Positions 1-5,595 are shown, numbered from the stretch's first letter. The stretch is DNA of 8,940 nt from JAAYJK01 sp964501655 (GCA_964501655.1 CAZCTN010000057.1:1-8940), one strand, 5' to 3'. Notes: generated from the letters alone by a model not told the origin. Numbers and translations: made by a program.

Positions 1-16
1 TCCCCGGTTAAGATGG

Positions 17-46
17 TTGCTTTTACTTAATGTACTATGCTAAAAT
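17..46 (+). promoter_or_regulatory. Candidate promoter for the tandem riboswitch leader
   Basis: A -35-like TTGCTT at 17-22 is followed after 18 bp by TAAAAT at 41-46. A TG two bases before the -10 (38-39) makes it an extended -10 element. Transcription would start near 53, about ten bases before the first conserved riboswitch sequence, which is where a leader promoter is expected. The -35 is a weak match to consensus, so the call rests mainly on the extended -10 and on position. Confidence 0.5.
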
Positions 47-61
47 AGCTTAAATATGTGT

Positions 62-164
62 AATATGCTCCGAGCCTGCTGGTCTAAAGTTGATGCTATG
101 ATCATCCGGCCTGTGGGTTCAGTTAGAAATAACTGGGCCTCCCCATATTGTGGAAAGGAGACTA
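62..164 (+). ncRNA. Moco-type riboswitch (Moco RNA motif), copy 1
   Basis: Conserved blocks appear in the order of the molybdenum/tungsten cofactor (Moco) RNA motif: CTCCGAGCC (68-76), GGGTTCAG (115-122), CTGGGCCTCCCC (133-144) and GGAAAGGAG (152-160). CTCC at 68-71 can close on GGAG at 157-160. CAGTTA-GAAA-TAACTG (120-135) is a perfect 6-bp stem capped by a GNRA tetraloop. A smaller hairpin, GATG (92-95) with CATC (103-106), may be the variable P3 arm. The second copy downstream keeps every block at identical spacing, with compensatory base changes in the tetraloop stem, which argues strongly for a structured RNA. The family assignment comes from remembered consensus and was not checked with a covariance model. 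Confidence 0.8.
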
Positions 165-175
165 AATGAACCTGT

Positions 176-224
176 AAGGACAGTAGCAGTATATGGTTTT
201 CACAATATCTGCTGTCCTTTTTTT
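176..224 (+). terminator. Intrinsic terminator after riboswitch copy 1
   Basis: AAGGACAG (176-183) pairs with CTGTCCTT (212-219). The stem continues after a three-base bulge as CAG (187-189) with CTG (209-211) and ATAT (191-194) with ATAT (205-208). A run of seven T (218-224) follows. Its position 16 bases after the aptamer fits a transcription-termination riboswitch. I could not identify a clear antiterminator pairing. Confidence 0.75.
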
Positions 225-234
225 AATTTAATAG

Positions 235-334
235 TATTCTCCGAGCTTTTTTGTTCTAAGGCCTTGAGCTATGAGCAACAAGCCTGGGTTCAGCTGGAAA
301 CGGCTGGGCCTCCCCGTATTGTGGAAAGGAGGAC
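235..334 (+). ncRNA. Moco-type riboswitch (Moco RNA motif), copy 2
   Basis: This is a second copy of the same architecture: CTCCGAGC (239-246), GGGTTCAG (286-293), CTGGGCCTCCCC (304-315) and GGAAAGGAGGA (323-333). Each block lies exactly 171 bp downstream of its counterpart in copy 1. The GNRA hairpin is CAGCTG-GAAA-CGGCTG (291-306). Compared with copy 1, two of its pairs change on both strands (T-A to C-G, A-T to G-C) and one T-A becomes T-G, so pairing is kept while sequence changes. A P3-like arm is possible between 260-266 and 279-284. Sequence outside the core blocks has diverged, so this is an old duplication or an independent acquisition, not a recent copy. Confidence 0.8.
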
Positions 335-345
335 TTTTATCGAAG

Positions 346-388
346 TTATATCAGTATAGCTATTATATCAATAAGGCTATACGGTATA
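346..388 (+). other. Hairpin and 17-bp-spaced direct repeats between riboswitch 2 and its terminator
   Basis: GTATAGC (354-360) pairs perfectly with GCTATAC (376-382). The stem can extend outward through TATAT-type pairing after a two-base mismatch. The same stretch holds TTATATCA twice (346-353 and 363-370), exactly 17 bp apart. It could be part of an alternative riboswitch fold, or the repeats could be protein sites; nothing in the sequence decides this. Confidence 0.4.
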
Positions 389-396
389 TACGTATT

Positions 397-428
397 GTCG
401 TGCCTTTTCCGAGGGGCACGGCTTTTTT
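397..428 (+). terminator. Intrinsic terminator after riboswitch copy 2
   Basis: A 10-bp stem (397-406 with 413-422, including T-G wobbles at 398-421, 405-414 and 406-413) encloses a six-base loop and is followed by TTTTTT (423-428). The core is CGTGCC with GGCACG. It ends the second riboswitch unit, so a transcript from the 17-46 promoter must pass two terminators before reaching the hydrogenase genes. Confidence 0.8.
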
Positions 429-448
429 CTGTGCTTAGTGGGAGTTAG

Positions 449-454
449 TATAAT
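449..454 (+). promoter_or_regulatory. Possible -10 box for the hydrogenase operon
   Basis: A perfect TATAAT lies 20 bases after the second terminator's T-tract. The only hexamer at about 17-18 bp upstream is T-rich (near 425-431), a poor -35, and there is no TG extension. If functional, it would give a riboswitch-independent transcript starting near 461. Such boxes occur by chance in AT-rich spacers, so this remains tentative. Confidence 0.35.
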
Positions 455-472
455 AACGAGGCGAAAAAATAT

Positions 473-515
473 CCCCGTTTCTTTAAACGGTCAGGTTTTT
501 CATACCTAAACGGGG
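473..515 (+). promoter_or_regulatory. Leader region with mutually exclusive hairpins
   Basis: CCCCGTTT (473-480) can pair locally, through CCGTTT, with AAACGG (485-490) across a CTTT loop, or over longer range with AAACGGGG (508-515). In the long form AGGT (493-496) and ACCT (504-507) stack directly on the outer stem. The AAACGG sequence is present twice, so the two folds compete for the same 5' arm. The 3' arm runs into a GGGGGAG sequence (512-518). This resembles a small conformational switch; no known riboswitch class is recognised. Confidence 0.4.
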
Positions 516-520
516 GAGAA

Positions 521-580
521 ATGCGAGATGTATACAGCCAGCTTTGGTCTGTGTATTCTGATCAAATGAAAGGGAGGTGA
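521..580 (+). CDS. Possible 19-residue leader ORF upstream of the hydrogenase
   Basis: ATG at 521 opens a 19-codon frame whose TGA (578-580) lies inside the strong AGGGAGGTGA ribosome-binding sequence at 571-580. The GGGGGAG before it (512-518) is only two bases from the ATG, too close for efficient initiation, and lies partly in the 3' arm of the long hairpin. The peptide has no recognisable motif and no run of one amino acid typical of attenuators. It may be chance; its interest is its position in a chain of possibly coupled starts. Confidence 0.2.
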   Translation: MRDVYSQLWSVYSDQMKGR

Positions 581-583
581 ATC

Positions 584-610
584 TTGACTATCGTTTCTCT
601 AGAAAGCTAA
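584..610 (+). CDS. Possible 8-residue leader ORF coupled to hydA
   Basis: TTG at 584 follows one of the strongest ribosome-binding sequences in the window (GGGAGGTGA, 572-580) at good spacing. It encodes only MTIVSLES before TAA at 608-610. It is out of frame with the hydrogenase. Its stop codon directly abuts AGGGGAGGG (611-619), the binding site that serves the hydrogenase TTG at 628. The arrangement suggests translational coupling. The alternative is that the strong site serves the GTG at 577, but that GTG overlaps the site itself. Confidence 0.3.
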   Translation: MTIVSLES

Positions 611-619
611 AGGGGAGGG
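611..619 (+). promoter_or_regulatory. Ribosome binding site that decides the hydA start
   Basis: AGGGGAGGG lies eight bases before the in-frame TTG at 628. The longer in-frame alternative, GTG at 577, is part of its own putative Shine-Dalgarno sequence and so has no usable spacing. The short start also places the first ferredoxin cysteine at residue 16, a normal N-terminus for this family. Confidence 0.65.
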
Positions 620-627
620 AAAATATT

Positions 628-1791
628 TTGAATTCTATCTTGACGACAAACATTATTGAGATCACGAGCAGTTGCAAAGCCTGCGACCACTGCATTTCCC
701 ACTGCCCGGCTGACGCCATTGCGGGTCGGTTGGGTGAACAGCATCATATTGATTACAGCAAATGCTTGAATTGCGGCCAGTGTCTGATCAATTGTCCCTT
801 TGGGGCCATTCATGATCTCAGTTCGGTTGAGCAGGTTTATGAAGCTCTGAATAATCCTGCTCTAACCGTGGTAGTACAGATAGCTCCCGCAGTCAGGGTA
901 GCCTTGGGAGAGGAATTCGGACTGGCACCGGGAACCAATGTAAAACACAAAATGTACGCATCTTTGAGACGCCTAGGCTTCGACAAAGTGTATGATACCG
1001 AATTTACGGCTGATTTAACCATCATGGAAGAAGGAACTGAACTTATTCACCGAGTGTATAGTCATCTGGGACTGGAAGGATATGAGGATAAGGGTCCTTT
1101 ACCGCAGTTCACTTCCTGCTGTCCGGCCTGGATAAAGTATGCTGAGGATAATTTCCCCGCGATTTTGCCTCATATCTCGTCCGCTAAATCGCCCCAGCAG
1201 ATGTTTGGCCCCCTGGCCAAAACTTATCTGGCTCAAAAGCTCAACATTGATCCGGATAAAATGGTAGTCGTTTCGGTTATGCCTTGCACCGCCAAAAAAT
1301 ATGAGTGCGATCGTCCCGAAATGATAGCCAGCGGCCATAAGGATGTAGACTTTGTAGTCACTACCCGGGAACTGGCCCGAATGATCAAACAGCAACATAT
1401 CGATTTTCTGGATCTTCCGGATGAGAATGCCGACAAGTTCATTGGTCTTTCCACCGGTGCAGCCACTATTTTTGGTGCTACCGGCGGAGTAATGGAAGCG
1501 GCTCTTAGAACAGCTTATGAAATACTCAGTGAAGAAAAACTGGATAAAGTCGAGTTTGAAGCAGTTCGCGGACTGGCTCCCGTCCGGGAAGCCTCAGTAG
1601 ATATTCCGGTTAAGTCCTTAAATACCGCCTTGCCGGTTAATGTGTGCATTGTTACCGGCACCCAGCATGTTAAAGATGTTATTGAAGATGTCCTGGCAGG
1701 ACGCAGTCCTTATCACTTTATTGAAGTAATGAACTGTCCCGGTGGATGCATTAATGGCGGTGGGCAGCCTATTCGCAGGGATACCTACTAG
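628..1791 (+). CDS. hydA: [FeFe]-hydrogenase, large (catalytic) subunit
   Basis: This is the catalytic subunit interconverting protons plus electrons and H2. From the TTG at 628 it has 387 residues. A two-cluster ferredoxin domain comes first: C16-x2-C19-x2-C22-x3-C26-P and C46-x2-C49-x2-C52-x3-C56-P. The three H-cluster signatures follow: TSCCPAW at 162-168 (C164 the likely proton-relay cysteine, C165 a ligand), MPCTAKKYE at 218-226 (C220), and the stretch from E366 to P381 with C370 and C374. All four cluster ligands are present. The protein stops just after the last signature, because the C-terminal piece found in monomeric enzymes is encoded by the next gene, as in Desulfovibrio HydAB. 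There is no signal peptide, so export would depend on the partner's Tat signal. A GTG at 577 would add 17 residues but lacks a properly spaced ribosome binding site. The maturation genes hydE, hydF and hydG are not in the window. Confidence 0.95.
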   Translation: MNSILTTNIIEITSSCKACDHCISHCPADAIAGRLGEQHHIDYSKCLNCGQCLINCPFGAIHDLSSVEQVYEALNNPALTVVVQIAPAVRVALGEEFGLAPGTNVKHKMYASLRRLGFDKVYDTEFTADLTIMEEGTELIHRVYSHLGLEGYEDKGPLPQFTSCCPAWIKYAEDNFPAILPHISSAKSPQQMFGPLAKTYLAQKLNIDPDKMVVVSVMPCTAKKYECDRPEMIASGHKDVDFVVTTRELARMIKQQHIDFLDLPDENADKFIGLSTGAATIFGATGGVMEAALRTAYEILSEEKLDKVEFEAVRGLAPVREASVDIPVKSLNTALPVNVCIVTGTQHVKDVIEDVLAGRSPYHFIEVMNCPGGCINGGGQPIRRDTY

Positions 1792-1809
1792 GAAAGGAGG
1801 AATCTACTA

Positions 1810-2160
1810 ATGTCCATATTTCTGGAAAGAGAAGGAATTACCCGACGTCAGTTTTTTAAGGGAGCCGGATTGCTGACTATAACACTGGTGGCTGGCGGAA
1901 TATTCGCCAAGATTGGCATTGATATTTTTAAGGCCAGTGACAAATACATTGCCCAGAGAGTTCAAGGACTGTACGATCTGGATGAGAAAATGGCTCTGAG
2001 AAGATCACACGAAAATCCCGAAGTCTTGCAGTTGTACCAGGATTTTCTTTCACCTGGCAGTGTTTCTCCCGTAAGCGAAAAGGCCCATCATCTTCTTCAT
2101 ACCCGCTATGGCAAGGAAACAGCTGTTATGATGGATGAATTAAAGCACCACGCGGCTTGA
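1810..2160 (+). CDS. hydB: [FeFe]-hydrogenase small subunit with Tat signal
   Basis: This 116-residue protein matches the iron-hydrogenase small-subunit family, which wraps around the large subunit. The N-terminus carries a twin-arginine motif, T11-R-R-Q-F-F-K17, followed by a hydrophobic stretch (about 18-33). The conserved family region follows at 55-101, with GLYDLDEKM, LRRSHENP and HLLHTRYGK. I see no A-x-A cleavage site after the hydrophobic stretch, unlike D. vulgaris HydB as I remember it, so the signal may stay as a membrane anchor. The gene starts at ATG 1810 after AAAGGAGG, 18 bases after hydA ends. By family precedent the folded HydA-HydB complex is carried together across the membrane by the Tat system, placing the active site outside the cytoplasm. 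Confidence 0.9.
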   Translation: MSIFLEREGITRRQFFKGAGLLTITLVAGGIFAKIGIDIFKASDKYIAQRVQGLYDLDEKMALRRSHENPEVLQLYQDFLSPGSVSPVSEKAHHLLHTRYGKETAVMMDELKHHAA

Positions 2161-2176
2161 TTAAGGAGGAGTAGAG

Positions 2177-2836
2177 ATGAGTGATTTGAAAGGGAAAGTA
2201 TTGAAACATGATCAACAGACCCGAGTGATGCACTGGGTACACCTGCTGTGCTTCCTGCTGCTGGGTCTGACTGGAATCGGTTTCTACTGGAAAGTTGCAC
2301 TTATAGACAATATATTTGGCGGGCCAGCCAACGCCTCGCTTGTGCATCGTTGGGCGGCAGTTTTATTCACGGCCGGTCCCGCCATTTATATTCTATTAAA
2401 TTTCGAGAGATTTTCCAAATTTTTCGACACTATAACCAGTTTTTCCAAAGATGACTTTGGATGGCTGAAAGTGATGGGAGGCTATCTTCCTTTTATCAAG
2501 GCAGATCATGTTCCTCCCCAGGACAAATATAATGCAGGTCAGAAAATCCTGGGTATAATGATAATCGTGGGTTGCCTTTTGATTATCCTGACCGGGTTCC
2601 CTATGTGGTTATGGCGTCATAGTGTTCCGGCAGTATTTTTGTCTTTATGCTACAATGTTCATTTTTGGACTGCTATCATTATGATCCTGCTGGTAGGCGG
2701 CCATTTTTTCCTGGCAGCTATTCACCCCAAATCTAGAGTTGAGTTTGCTTCCATGATGATCGACGGCTATATAGATGCCGAAGTAACCGCCCACCATAAT
2801 GAAAAATGGTTCAAAGAATTAAGAAAAGCACCCTAA
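2177..2836 (+). CDS. Hydrogenase-linked cytochrome b, FdnI/formate dehydrogenase gamma-like
   Basis: This 219-residue membrane protein resembles the gamma (cytochrome b556) subunit of formate dehydrogenases. It has four predicted transmembrane helices at about 20-38, 56-76, 122-142 and 158-182. Histidines H19, H57, H162 and H176 fall where E. coli FdnI has its ligands for two b hemes. YNAGQK (119-123 onward) and the C-terminal H183-P region are also family-like. It should anchor the hydrogenase and move electrons between the quinone pool and the outward-facing catalytic subunits. The gene starts after AAGGAGG, 16 bases behind hydB, so it is clearly cotranscribed. In a syntroph, the expected direction would be menaquinol oxidation driving H2 formation at the expense of the proton gradient; direction is inference. 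Confidence 0.88.
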   Translation: MSDLKGKVLKHDQQTRVMHWVHLLCFLLLGLTGIGFYWKVALIDNIFGGPANASLVHRWAAVLFTAGPAIYILLNFERFSKFFDTITSFSKDDFGWLKVMGGYLPFIKADHVPPQDKYNAGQKILGIMIIVGCLLIILTGFPMWLWRHSVPAVFLSLCYNVHFWTAIIMILLVGGHFFLAAIHPKSRVEFASMMIDGYIDAEVTAHHNEKWFKELRKAP

Positions 2837-2862
2837 ATGTGCTGCAATAACTGATTTAAGCT

Positions 2863-2897
2863 GCCACAGGGACGGAATCTCTTTCCGTCCCTGTGGC
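2863..2897. terminator. Strong hairpin between convergent operons, probable bidirectional terminator
   Basis: GCCACAGGGACGGAA (2863-2877) is a perfect 15-bp inverted repeat of 2883-2897, with a five-base loop. It lies 26 bases after the cytochrome b stop and about 130 bases after the feoB stop on the other strand. Neither side has a long T-run: the plus side continues TTATTCCCC. Termination is therefore likely from position and stem strength, but not certain. Confidence 0.6.
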
Positions 2898-2922
2898 TTA
2901 TTCCCCAATTTTGACCAATGTA

Positions 2923-2967
2923 TTACCCTGCCCTTCCCGGCTCCGAGCATTCAAATATCTTTTCCAT
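2923..2967 (-). CDS. Possible 14-residue peptide downstream of feoB
   Basis: An ATG at 2967 (reading leftward) has AGGAGG at ideal spacing and opens a 14-codon frame, MEKIFECSEPGRAG, with one cysteine. It lies 59 bases after the feoB stop on the same strand. Small cysteine-containing proteins do follow feoB in many bacteria (FeoC and FeoB-associated families), but this one is far shorter and shows no family motif. Only the ribosome binding site supports it. Confidence 0.25.
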   Translation of the reverse strand: MEKIFECSEPGRAG

Positions 2968-3026
2968 ATGTTCCTCCTGGATACTATGCCATAATAATTG
3001 GCTGGCATATGTTTTATCCGCATCAA

Positions 3027-5165
3027 TTAAACAAAAAGCCTTAACAAACCCACAGTTTGAGCAACCACAAAACACAAAACAACTCCGGTGGCAGTGGTTA
3101 TAAGAAAGGTTAGCAGGGTCCATTTTGCACTCCCGGTTTCCTTTTTTATTGTTAACAATGTTGTTCCGCAAGGGAAATGATTCAAGCAGAAAAGCATGGT
3201 GCACACAGCTGTCAGCCAGGTCCATCCATTGGCCAGCAATAGAGATCTAAGGGCCTGTAAGCTGTCTAATTCAACCATCTGTCCCGCTGCCATGTAACTC
3301 ATGATTAGAATAGGAAGTACAATTTCGTTAGCCGGCAAACCAAGGATAAATGCCATTAGTATAAATCCATCCAATCCCAGCAGACTAGCGAAGGGATGGA
3401 GAAAATCAGCTGCGTGCCTCAGCAGGCTGAACTCACCTGCATAGATATTAGCCAAAAGCCAGGTTATCATCCCCGCAGGCGCCGCGACAATTATGGCTCG
3501 GGCCAGAACAAACAGGGTGCGATCATAAAGAGAACGGACTATTACTGTCCCTATTCTAGGTTTGCGGTAAGGAGGAAGTTCCAGGGCAAAGGAAGAAGGA
3601 AGTCCCTTCAAAATGGTCGTGGATAGTAGTTTGGACACTATAAGGGTGATTCCTACCCCTAGAACAATAGTAAATAAGATCCCAAGAGAAGCCACCACAG
3701 ATTGGTATCCTCCCAGGGTACCGGCGGTAAATAAACCGGTAAGGGCGATCAGGGTCGGGAACCGCCCATTGCAAGGTACAAAGTTATTGGTGATAATAGC
3801 TATCAGGCGTTCCCGGGGTGAATCTATGATCCTGCAGGCAATTACTCCGGCCGCATTGCATCCAAAGCCCATACACATGGTTAAGGCCTGCTTCCCATGA
3901 GCGCAAGCCTTCTTAAAGTAATTGTCTAAATTAAAAGCGATACGAGGCAAATAACCCAGATCTTCCAGAAGAGTAAATAAGGGGAAAAATATAGCCATAG
4001 GAGGCAGCATAACTGATATAACCCAAGCCACGGTCCGGTATATGCCTAAAACTAGCAGCCCATGCATCCAGCCGGGCCAACCCGTCGAGTAAAAGAAATC
4101 CGTCAAGTGCTCCTCCACCCAGAAGAAAGCCGCAGCCAACGCCTGGGAAGGATAATTGGCACCCTTGATGGTTATCCAGAAAATTATCCCTAATAGAGCA
4201 AGCATAACTGGAATGCCCCATGTTTTTGAGGTGATAATACTGTCTATCATGCGATCCCTGCTGTTATAATCTGACTTTTCACAATACAATGCTTGTTGCG
4301 ATATCTCTTCCGCAAGATTAACCATACAGTAGACTATATGATCGCGTAAGCTTTCCCTATCCAGTTGTTGCTCTATAATCATCTGATCGGCAAATTCCAG
4401 GACATGTGAAACATCGCACCCATTTTTCATAAAAAAATACTTCAAGAAATCCTTGGTGTTGCCATCACCATCCAGCAAACGAAGCGCTACCCATCTCCTG
4501 TTCACTTTCCCTCTGACCATTCCCTGCATATACGCTTCTAACAATCCAATACATTTTTCCAGCTCCTCACCGTATGTGACACGCAGAGGATTTGTTCTTG
4601 TTTCGCCTAATGCCAGTTGATAAACAGCCTCCTTCAAGGCCGCCAAACCCGCACCATCCAGCGCATTGGTACCAACAACAGGTACTCCCAATATTTTCGA
4701 CAAAGCTGACAAATCAAGCTTTATCCTCTTCCGTTGTGCTTCATCCAACAAATTAACACAAAGCACAACATTAGGGGTAATTTCCATTACCTGTAACAGT
4801 AAATTTAAATTCCTCTCCAGGCAGGTTGCATCAGCAACAACTACCGTTATCACAGGTATTCCGGAATAAATAAAATCACGAGCCACCTCTTCCTCTGCCG
4901 AGTTGGCCAGCAGGGAATAAGTTCCCGGTAAATCGACCAGGAAAAAGTCCTTATGCTTATATCTATACTTTCCCTGAGCATGGCTTACGGTTTTTCCGGG
5001 CCAATTACCGGTATGCTGGTTTAATCCGGTCAAACGGTTGAAAACTGTACTTTTGCCGGTATTGGGATTGCCGGCTAATGCAATAACCATATCCTCATCA
5101 TAAAAAGACATTCCAAATGTTTCCGGGGAGATTTGCTGATAGTGTTCCTGTCCGCAGATCACCAT
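3027..5165 (-). CDS. feoB: Ferrous iron transporter FeoB
   Basis: This is the inner-membrane Fe(II) importer: an N-terminal GTPase domain followed by a membrane channel, 712 residues, within the usual family range. G-protein motifs are visible: G1 GNPNTGKST (32-40), a G2 threonine near 52, G3 DLPG (78-81), G4 NLLD (138-141) and G5-like TNALDG (166-171). The membrane part starts near residue 315. It holds the conserved FeoB segments GCNAAGV, NNFVPCNGRFPT, ELPPYRKP, GLPANEIVLP and NHFPCGTTL, the last carrying a conserved cysteine. The ATG at 5165 is preceded by GGAGG at eight bases; it starts 23 bases after feoA ends, so the two are one operon. About 20 residues precede the G domain, a short N-terminal tail. 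No frameshift or missing motif is apparent. Confidence 0.95.
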   Translation of the reverse strand: MVICGQEHYQQISPETFGMSFYDEDMVIALAGNPNTGKSTVFNRLTGLNQHTGNWPGKTVSHAQGKYRYKHKDFFLVDLPGTYSLLANSAEEEVARDFIYSGIPVITVVVADATCLERNLNLLLQVMEITPNVVLCVNLLDEAQRKRIKLDLSALSKILGVPVVGTNALDGAGLAALKEAVYQLALGETRTNPLRVTYGEELEKCIGLLEAYMQGMVRGKVNRRWVALRLLDGDGNTKDFLKYFFMKNGCDVSHVLEFADQMIIEQQLDRESLRDHIVYCMVNLAEEISQQALYCEKSDYNSRDRMIDSIITSKTWGIPVMLALLGIIFWITIKGANYPSQALAAAFFWVEEHLTDFFYSTGWPGWMHGLLVLGIYRTVAWVISVMLPPMAIFFPLFTLLEDLGYLPRIAFNLDNYFKKACAHGKQALTMCMGFGCNAAGVIACRIIDSPRERLIAIITNNFVPCNGRFPTLIALTGLFTAGTLGGYQSVVASLGILFTIVLGVGITLIVSKLLSTTILKGLPSSFALELPPYRKPRIGTVIVRSLYDRTLFVLARAIIVAAPAGMITWLLANIYAGEFSLLRHAADFLHPFASLLGLDGFILMAFILGLPANEIVLPILIMSYMAAGQMVELDSLQALRSLLLANGWTWLTAVCTMLFCLNHFPCGTTLLTIKKETGSAKWTLLTFLITTATGVVLCFVVAQTVGLLRLFV

Positions 5166-5188
5166 TTAGTAATCCTCCATGCCAGGCC

Positions 5189-5425
5189 TTATACCACTTC
5201 AATGAGTATTTGGGCCGCTTCTTCAGAACGCAGTGCGATAACTGCACCACGAATTTCATAAGCGGTTGGATCACCCGAAGGACTCTTTTGCAGAGCCTCC
5301 ACCCTGGTACCACAGATCAAACCCAAATCAAGCATTCTCCTCCTGTTACTCCCACCAGCGGTCAGTTCCCTTACCTTTCCGCACGCACCCAGTGCCAGAT
5401 GATGTAACGGGACCAATTTTACCAT
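5189..5425 (-). CDS. feoA: FeoA, ferrous iron transport accessory protein
   Basis: This is a 78-residue SH3-like protein of the FeoA family, a cytoplasmic partner needed for full FeoB activity. The family pattern is visible: an N-terminal LVPLHHLALGACGKVREL strand region, RRRMLDLGL (28-36), then GTRVEAL and a C-terminal region with RGAVIALR before the hydrophobic end. AAGGAGG lies six bases before the ATG. It is the first gene of the minus-strand feoAB pair and is divergent from the MntR-type regulator gene, with 170 bases between them. Confidence 0.92.
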   Translation of the reverse strand: MVKLVPLHHLALGACGKVRELTAGGSNRRRMLDLGLICGTRVEALQKSPSGDPTAYEIRGAVIALRSEEAAQILIEVV

Positions 5426-5472
5426 ACATATCCTCCTTGAAAATTCATGCTTTACCAGCAGTGGTCATAAAG

Positions 5473-5487
5473 TTAGCCAAGGGAAAA
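5473..5487. promoter_or_regulatory. Possible DtxR/MntR-like operator in the feoA leader
   Basis: TTAGCC-AAG-GGAAAA is an imperfect inverted repeat resembling the MntR consensus (TTTGCC and GGAAA half-sites), with one base fewer in the centre. It lies roughly 30 bases downstream of the predicted feoA start point, where a bound repressor could block transcription. The match is weak and based on eye alone. Confidence 0.25.
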
Positions 5488-5518
5488 TATTTTTTACACG
5501 TCTTATTCTATGAGAGCC

Positions 5519-5547
5519 ATTATAATTAGGTACCTCAATTCATCTAA
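5519..5547 (-). promoter_or_regulatory. Candidate feoAB promoter
   Basis: Read leftward, a perfect TATAAT (5524-5519) is preceded at 17 bp by TTAGAT (5547-5542), a poor -35. The spacer contains an 8-bp palindrome, AGGTACCT (5528-5535). A TTAG…CTAA pair brackets 5526-5547 and could belong to a DtxR-type operator overlapping the promoter. The same AT-rich stretch also reads TATAAT on the plus strand (5521-5526), but I see no matching -35 for the divergent gene. Confidence 0.35.
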
Positions 5548-5595
5548 CATAAAATACCAGAATACAATCAAGGTCTTAACGAGGGAGGTGAAGAA

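Noticed and set aside
150..359. 69-codon open frame across the riboswitch region
   Set aside because: It spans the first terminator and the whole second aptamer. Its composition follows the RNA blocks, and it has no protein-like pattern.
577..627. Longer hydA starting at GTG 577
   Set aside because: The GTG is part of the Shine-Dalgarno sequence itself, so spacing is impossible from that site; TTG 628 has its own well-spaced AGGGGAGGG.
1099..1466. Minus-strand open frames opposite hydA
   Set aside because: They lie opposite conserved H-cluster coding sequence and show no domain features.
2898..3023. 41-codon frame starting just after the feoB stop on the minus strand
   Set aside because: No ribosome site at usable distance, a basic featureless product, and it runs to the edge of the terminator hairpin. 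The shorter frame at 2967 has the better start, and even that is uncertain.
3396..3900. Plus-strand open frames opposite feoB
   Set aside because: They are opposite-strand shadows of a well-supported gene, with no ribosome sites or recognisable domains.
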